The position numbers and the translations under genes were made by a program. The notes beneath the pieces were generated by a model, which worked only from the letters and a program-made list of their open reading frames with translations, had not been told where the DNA came from and searched no databases. Of a DNA stretch of 64,000 nt, positions 9,635 to 19,162 are shown piece after piece. The stretch comes from Enterobacter sp. Bisph1. Lineage in GTDB: Bacteria > Pseudomonadota > Gammaproteobacteria > Enterobacterales > Enterobacteriaceae. The stretch spans positions 21,102 to 85,101 of the forward strand of contig NZ_JXAG01000022.1 in the NCBI RefSeq assembly GCF_000814905.1, read 5' to 3'. How positions within the stretch are numbered: the first letter of the stretch is position 1; each line of letters opens with the position of its first letter.

Positions 9635-10253
9635 AGCGAGAGATAATTAAGTGAATACCGAAACCGGCGAACAGCGCGCCGGCAAAACCATCAATCCACT
9701 TCGCCAGGCGCTGATAACCGCGACGAATTTTCGGTAAAGCAAACAGGCTTGCCACCACGGTAAACCAGGCGAAAGTCTCCAGCGCGATCAGCATAAAGAT
9801 GCCCCAGCGCGCACCTGCGCCGACGCTATCGCCCACGAAGAGGGAAAATACCGAGCCGAAGTAGATAATCGCTTTCGGGTTGGCGAGATTGGTCAGCAGG
9901 CCTTTGATAAAGCTCCGACCGCTGGCCGCCAGCTCGACCTGCGGTGCATCGCCGCTTTGCTGCTCTTTCTTAAGCGCACCGCGCAGCATCTGGTAGCCCA
10001 TCCAGCAGAGATAAAGCCCGCCGCCGACCATAATAATGTTATGCAGCCAGGCCATTTTCGCGAGGATCAGGTTCAAACCGAGCAGCGCCACGCCGGCCCA
10101 GATCATTACGCCAACGGTAATACCGAGCACGCCCATCATCGCTTCTTTGCGTGAGCGGCTAACGGCGGTTTGGGAGACAAAGAAGAAATCGGGGCCGGGA
10201 CTCATCAGCGCCACAATGTGTACCAGCGCCACGGTCAGAAAAAGCATGAGCAT
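9633..10253 (-). CDS. rhtC: Threonine exporter
   Basis: LysE-superfamily exporter, 206 residues, paralogue of the neighbouring RhtB and the expected length for RhtC. The motif MSPGPDFFFVSQTAVSRSR near residue 17 matches the family signature. In E. coli it exports L-threonine. Located just downstream of recQ in the same direction, 61 bases away. Confidence 0.95.
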   Translation of the reverse strand: MLMLFLTVALVHIVALMSPGPDFFFVSQTAVSRSRKEAMMGVLGITVGVMIWAGVALLGLNLILAKMAWLHNIIMVGGGLYLCWMGYQMLRGALKKEQQSGDAPQVELAASGRSFIKGLLTNLANPKAIIYFGSVFSLFVGDSVGAGARWGIFMLIALETFAWFTVVASLFALPKIRRGYQRLAKWIDGFAGALFAGFGIHLIISR

Positions 10254-10314
10254 AATTAACTCGCGGGAAAAATGTTCAGTGGGCCATTATCCTGCCACTT
10301 TTTCACCAGAGTGA

Positions 10315-12141
10315 CTACTCTTCTTCGCCGTCGACATGAGAGCGGATCAGCGCCATAAACTCGCGGCCGAAACGCTCCAGTTTGCGCGTACCCACGCCGT
10401 TGACGCTAAGCATTTCCCCCGGCGACAGCGGCATTTGTTCGGCCATCTCAATCAGCGTCGCGTCGTTAAACACGACATAGGGCGGGATATTCTCTTCATC
10501 GGCAATCGCTTTGCGCAGTTTACGCAGCTTGGCGAACAGCTTGCGGTCATAGTTGCCCACCGCCGCTTTCTGCATCACTTTCGATTTCAACGCCACCATG
10601 CGCGGCACCGCCAGCATTAGCGGAACTTCACCGCGCAGCAACGGGCGTGCGGCTTCGGTCAGCTGCAGCGCCGAGTGGCTGGCAATGTTCTGCGTGGCGA
10701 AGCCCAAATGGATCAGCTGACGAAAAACGCTCACCCAGTGTTCATGGCTGTGCTCACGCCCGATGCCATACACCGGCAATTTATCGTGCCCATACTCGCG
10801 GATACGCTGGTTGTTGGCCCCGCGCAGCACTTCCACGACATAGCCCATACCGAAACGTTGATTAACGCGGTAGATAGCCGACAGCGCTTTTTGCGCGTCC
10901 TGCAAACCGTCGTACTGCCGCGGCGGATCGAGGCAAATATCGCAGTTGCCGCACGGCTCCTGCCGACCCTCACCAAAATAGTTGAGCAGCACCAGACGAC
11001 GGCAAGTTTGTGCTTCGGCAAAAGCACCCATCGCATTGAGCTTGTGCCGCTCAATATCCTGCAGCGGGCCGGCGGGCTTCTCTTCCAGGCAGCGGCGCAG
11101 CCATGCCATATCCGCCGGATCGTAAAACAGCATCGCCTCCGCAGGCAGGCCATCACGCCCGGCACGACCGGTTTCCTGATAGTAAGACTCGATATTGCGT
11201 GGAATATCAAAATGCACCACAAAGCGCACATTAGGCTTGTTAATGCCCATCCCAAAAGCGACGGTGGCCACCACGATTTGCAAGTCGTCGCGCTGGAACT
11301 GCTCCTGCACCCGCGCCCGGACGGCATTTTCCAGCCCGGCATGGTAGGCCGCCGCGCTAAAACCACGGCTTTGCAAACGCGCGGCGGTATCTTCAACCTT
11401 TGCCCGGCTGTTGCAATAAATAATACCGGACTTGCCGCGCTGCTCCTGCACGTAACGCAGTAGCTGATCGAGCGGCTTAAATTTTTCCATTAGCATGTAA
11501 CGGATATTCGGGCGATCGAAACTGCTGACCTGGATCAGCGGGTCGTTAAGCCCCAGCAGACGTTCGATATCGCGGCGGGTGGTGTCATCGGCGGTAGCGG
11601 TAAGCGCCATAAAAGGCACGGACGGCAGCATCTGGCGCAGTTGGCCCAACGCAGCATATTCCGGGCGGAAATCGTGCCCCCACTGAGAAATACAGTGCGC
11701 TTCGTCAACCGCCAGTAAGACCGGGTTCCACTGGCGCAACTGGTCGAGGAAGTTGTCGAGCATCAGACGCTCGGGCGCGATATAGAGCAGGCGGATCTGG
11801 CCGTTTCGACAGCCGTTGATCACCTCAAACTGCTGTTCGCGGCTCTGGGTTGAGTTCAGACACGCCGCCGCAACGCCGTTCGCCAGCAGCTGATCGACCT
11901 GATCTTTCATCAGCGAAATAAGCGGCGAAACCACCACCGTTAAGCCGCCCAGCACCAGCGCAGGGATCTGATAACAGAGGGATTTCCCACCGCCGGTCGG
12001 CATTACCACCAGGCAATCGCGACCGCTGAGCACGGTGTCGATAATATCCTGCTGGCCCGGGCGAAATTGCTGGTAGCCGAAGGTCTCTTGCAAAACCTGT
12101 TTCGCCAGCGCTTCCTGATCCAATACTTCCGCCTGTGCCAC
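10315..12141 (-). CDS. recQ: ATP-dependent DNA helicase RecQ
   Basis: 3'-5' superfamily 2 helicase of the RecF recombination pathway. The protein has 608 residues from a GTG start ([19 protein letters not shown]). Walker A is MPTGGGKS, Walker B is DEAH. The RQC zinc ligands appear in [10 protein letters not shown]...CGNCDIC, and a C-terminal HRDC domain follows. The open frame extends 21 codons to an ATG at 12204. That stretch overlaps the pldA terminator and its product is not conserved, so the GTG is preferred. Confidence 0.95.
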   Translation of the reverse strand: MAQAEVLDQEALAKQVLQETFGYQQFRPGQQDIIDTVLSGRDCLVVMPTGGGKSLCYQIPALVLGGLTVVVSPLISLMKDQVDQLLANGVAAACLNSTQSREQQFEVINGCRNGQIRLLYIAPERLMLDNFLDQLRQWNPVLLAVDEAHCISQWGHDFRPEYAALGQLRQMLPSVPFMALTATADDTTRRDIERLLGLNDPLIQVSSFDRPNIRYMLMEKFKPLDQLLRYVQEQRGKSGIIYCNSRAKVEDTAARLQSRGFSAAAYHAGLENAVRARVQEQFQRDDLQIVVATVAFGMGINKPNVRFVVHFDIPRNIESYYQETGRAGRDGLPAEAMLFYDPADMAWLRRCLEEKPAGPLQDIERHKLNAMGAFAEAQTCRRLVLLNYFGEGRQEPCGNCDICLDPPRQYDGLQDAQKALSAIYRVNQRFGMGYVVEVLRGANNQRIREYGHDKLPVYGIGREHSHEHWVSVFRQLIHLGFATQNIASHSALQLTEAARPLLRGEVPLMLAVPRMVALKSKVMQKAAVGNYDRKLFAKLRKLRKAIADEENIPPYVVFNDATLIEMAEQMPLSPGEMLSVNGVGTRKLERFGREFMALIRSHVDGEEE

Positions 12142-12158
12142 TGAGACCCCGTCTAGCC

Positions 12159-12190
12159 AAAATAAAACAGGCGCTATTTTCAGCGCCTGT
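12159..12190 (-). terminator. Intrinsic terminator after pldA
   Basis: On the minus strand ACAGGCGCT, a 6-base loop and AGCGCCTGT form a perfect stem followed by TTTTATTTTGG. It follows the pldA stop (12208) and precedes the recQ GTG, so recQ probably relies on read-through or its own promoter. Confidence 0.88.
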
Positions 12191-12207
12191 GAGAGAAACT
12201 GCAACGC

Positions 12208-13077
12208 TTAAAACAGATCGTTTAGCATTACACCAACGCCAACACGTGTCTGATTGAAGTTATAGTCAATCAGCGACTCGCCGTACCCGCTGTAGACCTG
12301 GGTATAGAAGCGTACATGTTTGGTGATGGGATAGCTTACCCCAATCTCCGCGCCACCGTAGCCGGTATTCCAGTTATATTGCCCTTTTGCGCTGAGGATC
12401 GCATCGCCCAACTCATAGCCAATTTTCAACTGGTAATAACCCATATACTTGGTGATGTTTGGATTGTCCTCAACCGAGCCCACGACATACCAGGGTTTAA
12501 CTTCTACCATCCAGTTGCCGTGCTGCGCCATTAATCGCGCATAGGCACGGTTCCAGCTGCGGGATGTCGGATCGGAACGCCCGTTCGAATCATGGTTATA
12601 ACCAAACTCAACGTCGCGCAGGGTCCAGCCAGCAAACTCATAATCCGTGGCAAAGCCGAGGAACAGCTGCGGCTCATAGTTCGTTTCACGGAACGGTGCC
12701 GACTGGCTGCTGTTTGACAGCTGCCACCAGGATTTTTGCGTGTAGGAAGCGCCGAACACCGAGTTTGGCCCGAGAATCCCGCGCCAGAGCGGAAACGCCA
12801 GGCTGAGCTGGAATTTCACTTCATCTTTCCGGGCATGATCGGACCAATTATAGGAGCTGATCGCTTCTTTATTCAGATCGCTGGTGTCGGTATACAGCAC
12901 ATAGTTTGTTTCATACGGGTAGAGTGTGAAAGGATTGTCATGCTCAAGTAATAAATTGGCGATGACGCTACCGCGCACGGCTGGCGCATCATGCACTTCT
13001 TTTATTGTCGCTTCTTGCGCATAAGCCATAAAGGGCAGTGCAAGCACTGCTAAAAACCAACCCAGAGAGGTCCGCAT
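12208..13077 (-). CDS. pldA: Outer membrane phospholipase A1
   Basis: Beta-barrel outer-membrane enzyme (OMPLA) that hydrolyses phospholipids misplaced in the outer leaflet. It has 289 residues from MRTSLGWFLAVLALPFMAYA, a signal peptide with AYA cleavage. The catalytic triad is in YNHDSNGRSDPTSRSWNR: His and Ser in HDS, Asn in SWN. It ends VGVGVMLNDLF with the C-terminal Phe expected for BAM recognition. Seven upstream codons in the open frame are left out because the signal peptide starts at the second Met. Confidence 0.96.
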   Translation of the reverse strand: MRTSLGWFLAVLALPFMAYAQEATIKEVHDAPAVRGSVIANLLLEHDNPFTLYPYETNYVLYTDTSDLNKEAISSYNWSDHARKDEVKFQLSLAFPLWRGILGPNSVFGASYTQKSWWQLSNSSQSAPFRETNYEPQLFLGFATDYEFAGWTLRDVEFGYNHDSNGRSDPTSRSWNRAYARLMAQHGNWMVEVKPWYVVGSVEDNPNITKYMGYYQLKIGYELGDAILSAKGQYNWNTGYGGAEIGVSYPITKHVRFYTQVYSGYGESLIDYNFNQTRVGVGVMLNDLF

Positions 13078-13236
13078 CGGTTTGCTGCTCCAAATCATAT
13101 TGTTGAACTGACGAATTTTCCCGCAGGTATTCTACATATTTATTGCGACAGTGCGCAGCTATCCGCTCTGAAAGTGGAAAACAACAATCGATAGGCATAA
13201 TATCAACATTTCATTAACTCATCGGATCAGATAGCT

Positions 13237-13704
13237 ATGTCAGTTGTTCTCACAGCGGAAGAAGTCCTGAAGAAGGTCGGCGAAATCTTCGTCTATCACA
13301 TGCCGTTCAATCGTGCGTTAGGGCTGGAGCTGGAGCGCTATGAAAGAGATTACGCGCAGCTGTGTTTCAATAACCAGCCTATGATGGTCGGCAACTGGGC
13401 ACAAAGTATTTTACATGGCGGAGTGATCGCTTCTGCCCTCGATGTTGCTGCGGGCCTTGTCTGCGTTGGCAGTACCCTAACCCGCCATGAAACCATTAGC
13501 GAAGAGGAGCTGCGCCAGCGTTTGTCACGAATGGGCACTATCGATTTGCGTGTTGATTATCTGCGCCCGGGGCGCGGTACGCGCTTTACCGCCAGCAGCA
13601 GCCTGCTGCGCGCGGGCAATAAAGTGGCCGTCGCGCGCGTGGAGCTTCATAACGAAGAACAGCTCTATATCGCCAGCGCGACCGCCACCTATATGGTGGG
13701 GTGA
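13237..13704 (+). CDS. yigI: Hotdog-fold acyl-CoA thioesterase YigI
   Basis: PaaI-type hotdog thioesterase of 155 residues, the same length as E. coli YigI, for which medium/long-chain acyl-CoA thioesterase activity is reported. [16 protein letters not shown] near residue 53 is the conserved central-helix segment of the family. The gene is divergent from pldA and lies 55 bases before rarD. Confidence 0.9.
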   Translation: MSVVLTAEEVLKKVGEIFVYHMPFNRALGLELERYERDYAQLCFNNQPMMVGNWAQSILHGGVIASALDVAAGLVCVGSTLTRHETISEEELRQRLSRMGTIDLRVDYLRPGRGTRFTASSSLLRAGNKVAVARVELHNEEQLYIASATATYMVG

Positions 13705-13759
13705 GCCTGAGATAAAATTCGGGTACCATGAGCATTCATTTCAGCCAAGAGTTCTCCCG

Positions 13760-14656
13760 ATGGATGCAAAACAGACGCGGCTGGGCGTGATTCTCGCCCT
13801 GGCCGCTTATTTTATTTGGGGTATCGCCCCGGCCTATTTCAAAACGATTTGGTTTGTTCCGGCGGACGAGATTCTGACGCACCGGGTGATCTGGTCGTTC
13901 TTCTTTATGCTGGCGTTAATCAGCGTCAGCCGCCAGTGGGGCAGCGTAAAAGCCCTGCTAAAAACGCCAAAAAAGATCCTGCTGCTGGCGCTGTCCGCCG
14001 TGCTGGTGGGCGGTAACTGGCTGCTGTTTATCTGGTCGGTAAACCATAACCATATGCTGGAAGCGAGCCTGGGCTACTTTATTAACCCGCTGGTGAATAT
14101 TCTGTTGGGCATGCTTTTTTTGGGTGAGCGCTTTCGCCGCATGCAGTGGCTGGCGGTGCTGCTCGCCGCCACCGGCGTGCTGGTTCAGTTGTGGACTTTC
14201 GGCTCACTGCCGCTTATCGCCCTTGGGCTGGCCTTTAGCTTTGCTTTTTATGGCCTGCTGCGTAAGAAGATCGCGGTAGAAGCGCAAACCGGCATGCTGA
14301 TAGAAACGCTGTGGCTGCTTCCGGTTGCGGCGGTCTGGTTATTTGGTATCACCGATACCCCAACCAGCCATATGGGGCAAAACAGTCTGTCACTCAACCT
14401 GCTGTTGATGGCCGCAGGCGTGGTGACTACCGTACCGCTGCTCTGTTTTACCGGTGCGGCCACGCGGCTTCGCCTGTCGACCCTCGGCTTCTTTCAATAT
14501 ATTGGCCCGACGCTGATGTTCCTGCTGGCGGTGCTCTTTTATGGCGAACATCCCGGCGCGGATAAAATGGTGACCTTCGCCTTTATTTGGCTGGCGCTGG
14601 CAATTTTTGTGCTGGATGCCATTTATACCCAGCGCGGGCTACGCAAACGTGCCTGA
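13760..14656 (+). CDS. rarD: EamA-family inner-membrane protein RarD
   Basis: Ten-segment inner-membrane protein of the drug/metabolite transporter superfamily, 298 residues from MDAKQTRLGVILALAAYFIWG. E. coli RarD was linked with chloramphenicol sensitivity; its substrate is unsettled. The open frame extends 91 codons upstream through yigI in another frame, and that part is not conserved. The SD-like AGAG lies before the ATG at 13760. Confidence 0.93.
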   Translation: MDAKQTRLGVILALAAYFIWGIAPAYFKTIWFVPADEILTHRVIWSFFFMLALISVSRQWGSVKALLKTPKKILLLALSAVLVGGNWLLFIWSVNHNHMLEASLGYFINPLVNILLGMLFLGERFRRMQWLAVLLAATGVLVQLWTFGSLPLIALGLAFSFAFYGLLRKKIAVEAQTGMLIETLWLLPVAAVWLFGITDTPTSHMGQNSLSLNLLLMAAGVVTTVPLLCFTGAATRLRLSTLGFFQYIGPTLMFLLAVLFYGEHPGADKMVTFAFIWLALAIFVLDAIYTQRGLRKRA

Positions 14657-14744
14657 TTAAATAGACGGGCGGAATAGCCGCCCGCCCCCTACAAAATTTA
14701 GGAGGAAACGATTTAGTTAATCGCTAAACGGGACATGGAGTGGT

Positions 14745-15218
14745 ATGTTCCCCCCCCTTCGCTTTAATGCCATTCAGGATGAATCACGCATGTTTCGCAG
14801 GATTTTTTTGCCGTCGGGCAAAACGTGCCTCGCGCGTGGGCCGTATATCCTAACCTTTTTGCTTCTGCATATTCTCTTTTTAACTATCGCTTTCAATGTC
14901 GCTTCGTTACCGGTGCTGCCGCTGGTGTGCTTGGTTCTCTATACGTATTTGAAACTAAATACCAACGCGCAACGCTTTAGAGACAGCGGCCAGAAAGGAC
15001 GGTATATCGTCATTATATCGTTGCTGGTTTATGTCGTAGCGCTCGGGATTACGCGCGCCAACATAACGAGTGATGATGATTGTCTAAACCTTGGCATCAG
15101 AATCTATTTTGGCTACGACTTGCTGGTGTTTGTGTTTTTTATGCTCGCACCGACGCAATTAAACCAACAAGGTCATTCCACGGACAAGGTGTCCATTTCA
15201 GGAGGGAAAAATGAGTGA
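14745..15218 (+). CDS. yigG: DUF805-like inner-membrane protein (YigG-like)
   Basis: Small membrane protein, 157 residues, with four hydrophobic stretches. The segment NAQRFRDSGQKGRY resembles the DUF805 signature (aRRLhDtGksG). Its place between rarD and a YigF-like gene, opposite corA, matches yigG in E. coli, so orthology is inferred mainly from position. Function unknown. The start is uncertain: ATG at 14745 has GGAG six bases upstream, while ATG at 14790 (MFRRIFLPSG) begins a more typical N terminus. The gene overlaps the next one by 8 bases. Confidence 0.75.
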   Translation: MFPPLRFNAIQDESRMFRRIFLPSGKTCLARGPYILTFLLLHILFLTIAFNVASLPVLPLVCLVLYTYLKLNTNAQRFRDSGQKGRYIVIISLLVYVVALGITRANITSDDDCLNLGIRIYFGYDLLVFVFFMLAPTQLNQQGHSTDKVSISGGKNE

Positions 15219-15603
15219 TATCAGCACTTATGATTATAAAAATGACAACACACTGAGCGAGAAATGGAAATTCCGTTTCGCGTTTTATGAGAAGAATGGT
15301 TATCCCGGTTTCTGGAAGATGACTCCTGCCTGGAAAAGCGCATTTAAAGAGATAGGGTTCTGGCAGAAGCGCCGCGTCTCGATGAATCTCTTCGCTTACG
15401 CTTTCTCATTTATCTATTTAATGATTCTTGGTCTGTGGAAAAAAGCCACTCTGGTATTAGTACTTAATCTGGTGACGTTTATTGTTGCCGTACTTACCGG
15501 TCTTGGTCCGCTGATGTTAGTCGTTAACGGTTATATCGGATGGCGAGCCAATATCTGGTATTACGAATATAAAGTGAAAGGCATCCAGACCTGGAGCCTG
15601 TAA
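15211..15603 (+). CDS. yigF: DUF2628-type inner-membrane protein (YigF-like)
   Basis: 130-residue protein with a soluble N-terminal half (LSEKWKFRFAFYEKNGYPGFWKMTP) and two or three C-terminal hydrophobic segments, ending NIWYYEYKVKGIQTWSL. This fits the DUF2628 family of E. coli YigF. A strong SD (AGGAGG) stands seven bases before the ATG inside the end of the preceding gene, so the two are translationally coupled. Function unknown. Confidence 0.82.
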   Translation: MSDISTYDYKNDNTLSEKWKFRFAFYEKNGYPGFWKMTPAWKSAFKEIGFWQKRRVSMNLFAYAFSFIYLMILGLWKKATLVLVLNLVTFIVAVLTGLGPLMLVVNGYIGWRANIWYYEYKVKGIQTWSL

Positions 15604-15604
15604 C

Positions 15605-15638
15605 AAAAAAAGGTTCAGCATCGTGCTGAACCTTTTTT
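15605..15638. terminator. Bidirectional terminator between yigF and corA
   Basis: AAAAAAGGTTCAGCA, a TCG loop, TGCTGAACCTTTTTT: a perfect stem flanked by A and T tracts. It can end transcripts from both convergent genes. Confidence 0.93.
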
Positions 15639-15641
15639 GTT

Positions 15642-16592
15642 TTACAGCCAGTTACGCCGTTTGAAATAGAGATATGGCGCCAGCCCGGCAAGGATCATAA
15701 AGATGATTGCGCCAGGGTAGCCGAAGCTCCAGTGCAGCTCGGGCATAAACTCAAAGTTCATCCCGTAGCTGGACGCCACCAGCGTCGGCGGCAGGAACAC
15801 CACCGAGACCACCGAGAAGATCTTGATGATACGGTTCTGTTCGATATTGATAAAACCCATCGCCGCCTGCATCAGGAAGTTCACTTTCTGGAAAAGGGAT
15901 TCGTTATGCGGCAACAGAGATTCGATATCGCGCAGGATCTCGCGCGCCTGCTCAAGCTGACCGGCCGGTAAACGCGCCTTGCGTACCAGGAAGTTTAACG
16001 CGCGCTGGGTATCCATCAGACACAGACGCACTTTCCAGCCGATATCTTCCTGTTCCGCCAGCGTCGAGAGTGCTTCGTCATACTCGTCGCCCTGCTGGCC
16101 TTCCATAATCACGCGGCTCAGCTTTTCCAGATCGCTGTAGATGTTTTCGATTTCATCCGCCAGCTGTTCGATTTTGGTTTCGAACAGATCCAGCAGCAGC
16201 TCATAAGCGTTACCGTCGACCATCTCCTGGCTGCGGGCGCGCATACGATAGAGGCGAAAAGCGGGCAGTTCGCGTTCACGCAGCGTAAACAGGCGGCCTT
16301 CACGAATGGTAAAAGCCACCGTTGAGTTACCTGCATGATCTTCCGCATCTTCGAAAAAGAAGAAGGAGTGAATGTGCAGGCCGTCTTCGTCTTCAAAAAA
16401 ACGCGCCGAGGCCTCAATGTCTTCCAGTTCAGGGCGGGTGGCCAGATTCTGACCCAATTCCGTTTGCACGCGGGTACGTTCTTCATCGTCCGGCTCGACC
16501 AAATCAACCCAAACAGAGCTGGCGAGATGTTTGATTTCGTCAGCCTCAAGGCGGGTTAAACGATTGTTTTCCAGTTGAAATGCGCTCAGCAT
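15642..16592 (-). CDS. corA: Magnesium/nickel/cobalt transporter CorA
   Basis: Pentameric Mg2+ channel of the inner membrane, 316 residues from [19 protein letters not shown]. The large acidic cytoplasmic domain is followed by two C-terminal membrane segments; the signature [10 protein letters not shown] stands at the end of the first, and the basic tail FKRRNWL closes the protein. Sixteen further upstream codons in the open frame are not conserved. A leader of more than 200 bases with a short ORF precedes the gene, consistent with the Rho- and translation-dependent control of corA described in Salmonella. Confidence 0.97.
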   Translation of the reverse strand: MLSAFQLENNRLTRLEADEIKHLASSVWVDLVEPDDEERTRVQTELGQNLATRPELEDIEASARFFEDEDGLHIHSFFFFEDAEDHAGNSTVAFTIREGRLFTLRERELPAFRLYRMRARSQEMVDGNAYELLLDLFETKIEQLADEIENIYSDLEKLSRVIMEGQQGDEYDEALSTLAEQEDIGWKVRLCLMDTQRALNFLVRKARLPAGQLEQAREILRDIESLLPHNESLFQKVNFLMQAAMGFINIEQNRIIKIFSVVSVVFLPPTLVASSYGMNFEFMPELHWSFGYPGAIIFMILAGLAPYLYFKRRNWL

Positions 16593-16950
16593 AGCCGGGA
16601 CTCCCAATGCAAAAAATATTGGACAGTTCGGTGGGCACACAAAGAAACAAATTGGGTTTCAGACCATTAAACAGCCTGACTCAGCGCGACGGGAATAGAA
16701 CGGGTCGCTGACAACCTCTAAGGCCATCAGCATAAGGAGATAGCCTTAGGAGTTGTTCCTGAAAACCAGGAAATTGAGCCAGTATCTACTGGGTGTGTCC
16801 AAGGCGAATGTCCTCTTAGCGTGATCGTGCGCGCATGTTACGCCAGCACTCAAAAGGCGTCAACACGCAACGAAACGCGAAAGAGCATTATTTGCCCTTC
16901 AGCGTATAAGGCTAGCAGAGTATTACAAAAAAATGATATTTTTCTGAATG
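16593..16950 (-). promoter_or_regulatory. corA leader and promoter region
   Basis: This 358-base stretch lies between corA and uvrD. Its right part follows the uvrD stop. The rest is the upstream region and probable long 5' leader of corA, with a candidate 18-codon leader ORF (16746-16802). Between that ORF and corA, GGCTATCTCCTTATGC and GATGGCCTTAG can pair imperfectly. In Salmonella a leader ORF (corL) couples translation to Rho-dependent termination in this region. No other gene is seen. Confidence 0.6.
16746..16802 (-). CDS. corL: Candidate corA leader peptide (corL-like)
   Basis: Short ORF of 18 codons starting with TTG and reading (M)DTPSRYWLNFLVFRNNS. AGAGGA lies about nine bases upstream of the TTG. 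It ends about 150 bases before the corA ATG. The location and size fit the corL leader ORF reported in Salmonella, whose translation governs Rho access to the corA leader. I name it by analogy; the TTG start makes the call tentative. Confidence 0.55.
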   Translation of the reverse strand: MDTPSRYWLNFLVFRNNS

Positions 16951-19113
16951 TTACACACTTTCTAGCTTCGCGTAAGCCGCCACCAGCCATTTAATGCCCT
17001 GCCCCGGAAAAGCCACCTGCAAACGGCTGTGCTCACCGCTGCCTTCCATGTTTACCACCGTACCTTCACCAAATTTCGCATGACGCACGCGCTGACCCAG
17101 GGTAAACCCGGTATCGCTCTGCGCCACCGGCGTACCCATGCGCTGGTGGCTGACGGGGCGGCTAATACTGGCGCGCAGGCGCACCTCTTCAACGCACTCT
17201 TCCGGCAGCTCGCCGATAAAGCGCGACGGGCGATGATAGACCTCTTTGCCGTACAAGCGGCGCGTTTCCGCGTAGGTCAGAGTCAGTTTTTGCATCGCGC
17301 GGGTCACGCCGACGTAGGCTAAACGGCGCTCCTCTTCCAGCCGTCCGCCTTCGTCCAGCGACATCTGGCTCGGGAACATGCCCTCTTCCATACCGACAAT
17401 ATAGACCTGCGGAAACTCCAGCCCTTTCGCCGAGTGCAGCGTCATCAGCTGTACCGCGTCCTGCCAGGTATCCGCCTGCCCTTCGCCCGCTTCCAGCGCG
17501 GCGTGAGAGAGAAATGCCTGCAGCGGCATCAAATCTTCATCTTCTTCGTTGTAGCTGAACTGGCGCGTGGCGGTGACCAGCTCTTCTAAGTTTTCGATAC
17601 GCGTCTGGCCCTTCTCGCCCTTCTCCTGCTCGTACATCATGCGCAGGCCGGAATCACTGATCACCCGATCCGTTTGCACATGCAGGGGCATATCCGCCGT
17701 CTCCTGCGCCAGCGCGTCAATCAGTTCAAGGAAACGTTGCAGGGCGCTTGCCGCGCGCCCCGCCAGCGCTTTTTCCTGCAGTAGCTCGCGCGTCGCCTGC
17801 CATAACGTCAACTGACGATCGCGGGCGGTTTGCCGCACCACGTCCAGCGTACGATCGCCGATACCGCGCGTCGGCGTATTCACCACGCGTTCATAGGCGG
17901 CATCATCGTTACGGTTGGCGATCAGGCGCAGATAGGAGAGCGCATCTTTAATTTCCTGACGCTCGAAGAAGCGCATACCGCCATAAATACGGTACGGCAT
18001 GCTGGCCTGCAGCAGCGCCTCTTCCAGCACGCGCGATTGGGCGTTGCTGCGATAGAGAATGGCGCACTGGGCGAGCTGCCCGCCGTTATCCTGCCAGGCT
18101 TTGATGCGATTGACGACATAACGCGCTTCATCCAGCTCGTTAAACGCGCAGTAGAGGGAAATCAGCTCGCCCTCGACGCCTTCGGTCCACAGCTTTTTAC
18201 CCAGACGACCATTGTTATTCTCAATCAGGGCGTTTGCCGCGCTGAGAATATTGCTGGTCGAACGGTAGTTCTGCTCAAGGCGGATGGTCTGCGCACCGGG
18301 GAAATCTTTCAGGAAACGCTGGATGTTTTCCACCTGCGCGCCGCGCCAGCCATAGATCGACTGGTCATCATCGCCGACGATCATCACTTTGCCGGTATCG
18401 CCCGCCAGCAGGCGGATCCACGCGTATTGAATGTTGTTGGTATCCTGGAATTCATCCACCAGGATATTGGTAAAGCGTTCGCGGTAGTGCTGCAAAATAT
18501 GTGGTTTGTTGAGCCACAGCTCATGGGCGCGCAGCAGCAGCTCGGCAAAATCCACCAGCCCGGCGCGATCGCAGGCCTCCTGATAGGCCTGGTAGACTTT
18601 CTGCCAGGTCTGCTCAACGGGGTTGCCGAAGCTCTGAATGTGATGCGGGCGGATGCCTTCATCTTTCTGGCCGTTGATGTACCACATCGCCTGACGCGGC
18701 GGCCACTGCTTTTCATCAAGGTTCATCGCTTTGATGAGGCGCTTGAGCAGACGCAGCTGGTCTTCGCTGTCGAGAATCTGGAAATCCTGCGGCAGGTTGG
18801 CATCCATATGGTGCGCGCGCAGCAAGCGGTGCGCCAGACCGTGGAAAGTCCCGACCCACATTCCGCCCTGCGAGGTTCCCATCAGTTGGCCGATACGGTG
18901 GCGCATTTCCGCCGCCGCTTTGTTGGTGAAGGTGACCGCCATAATCGAATAGGGCGAAGCATTCTCCACGGTCATCAGCCAGGCGATACGGTGTACCAGC
19001 ACGCGTGTCTTACCGCTTCCCGCCCCTGCCAGCACCAGCATATTGCTGCGCTCGGCGGCTACGGCGTCGCGCTGTTTGTCATTGAGGCTGTCGAGCAGAT
19101 AAGAAACGTCCAT
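16951..19113 (-). CDS. uvrD: DNA helicase II
   Basis: Superfamily 1 3'-5' helicase that acts in nucleotide excision repair and methyl-directed mismatch repair. It has 720 residues, as in E. coli, from MDVSYLLDSLNDKQRDAV; two more codons upstream (MP) are unlikely to be used. Walker A is LAGAGSGKT near residue 29; motif II is LVDEFQDTN; motif III is [13 protein letters not shown]; the C-terminal AFPGQGIKWLVAAYAKLE is characteristic. It is the last gene of the lptM-dapF-yigA-xerC-yigB-uvrD cluster and has its own LexA box, so it is also SOS-inducible. Confidence 0.97.
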   Translation of the reverse strand: MDVSYLLDSLNDKQRDAVAAERSNMLVLAGAGSGKTRVLVHRIAWLMTVENASPYSIMAVTFTNKAAAEMRHRIGQLMGTSQGGMWVGTFHGLAHRLLRAHHMDANLPQDFQILDSEDQLRLLKRLIKAMNLDEKQWPPRQAMWYINGQKDEGIRPHHIQSFGNPVEQTWQKVYQAYQEACDRAGLVDFAELLLRAHELWLNKPHILQHYRERFTNILVDEFQDTNNIQYAWIRLLAGDTGKVMIVGDDDQSIYGWRGAQVENIQRFLKDFPGAQTIRLEQNYRSTSNILSAANALIENNNGRLGKKLWTEGVEGELISLYCAFNELDEARYVVNRIKAWQDNGGQLAQCAILYRSNAQSRVLEEALLQASMPYRIYGGMRFFERQEIKDALSYLRLIANRNDDAAYERVVNTPTRGIGDRTLDVVRQTARDRQLTLWQATRELLQEKALAGRAASALQRFLELIDALAQETADMPLHVQTDRVISDSGLRMMYEQEKGEKGQTRIENLEELVTATRQFSYNEEDEDLMPLQAFLSHAALEAGEGQADTWQDAVQLMTLHSAKGLEFPQVYIVGMEEGMFPSQMSLDEGGRLEEERRLAYVGVTRAMQKLTLTYAETRRLYGKEVYHRPSRFIGELPEECVEEVRLRASISRPVSHQRMGTPVAQSDTGFTLGQRVRHAKFGEGTVVNMEGSGEHSRLQVAFPGQGIKWLVAAYAKLESV

Positions 19114-19132
19114 TGGCACCGCCGCGAAATAT

Positions 19133-19152
19133 TACTGTGAATTTATACAGAA
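19133..19152. promoter_or_regulatory. LexA (SOS) box of uvrD
   Basis: On the minus strand TTCTGTATAAATTCACAGTA has CTG, ten bases, CAG and matches most of the LexA consensus TACTG(TA)5CAGTA. It lies 20-39 bases upstream of the uvrD ATG, the place of the known SOS operator. Confidence 0.9.
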
Positions 19153-19162
19153 CAGCTGGTGA

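Noticed and set aside
12142..12204. 21-codon N-terminal extension of RecQ
   Set aside because: The upstream ATG is buried in the pldA terminator stem; the GTG at 12141 matches the conserved start.
13487..13759. 91-codon N-terminal extension of RarD
   Set aside because: It overlaps yigI in another frame, while MDAKQTRLG at 13760 begins the conserved protein.
17830..19140. Long plus-strand open frame (436 codons) opposite uvrD
   Set aside because: It is the antisense shadow of the highly biased uvrD codons; the translation has no domain-like pattern and uvrD is unmistakable.
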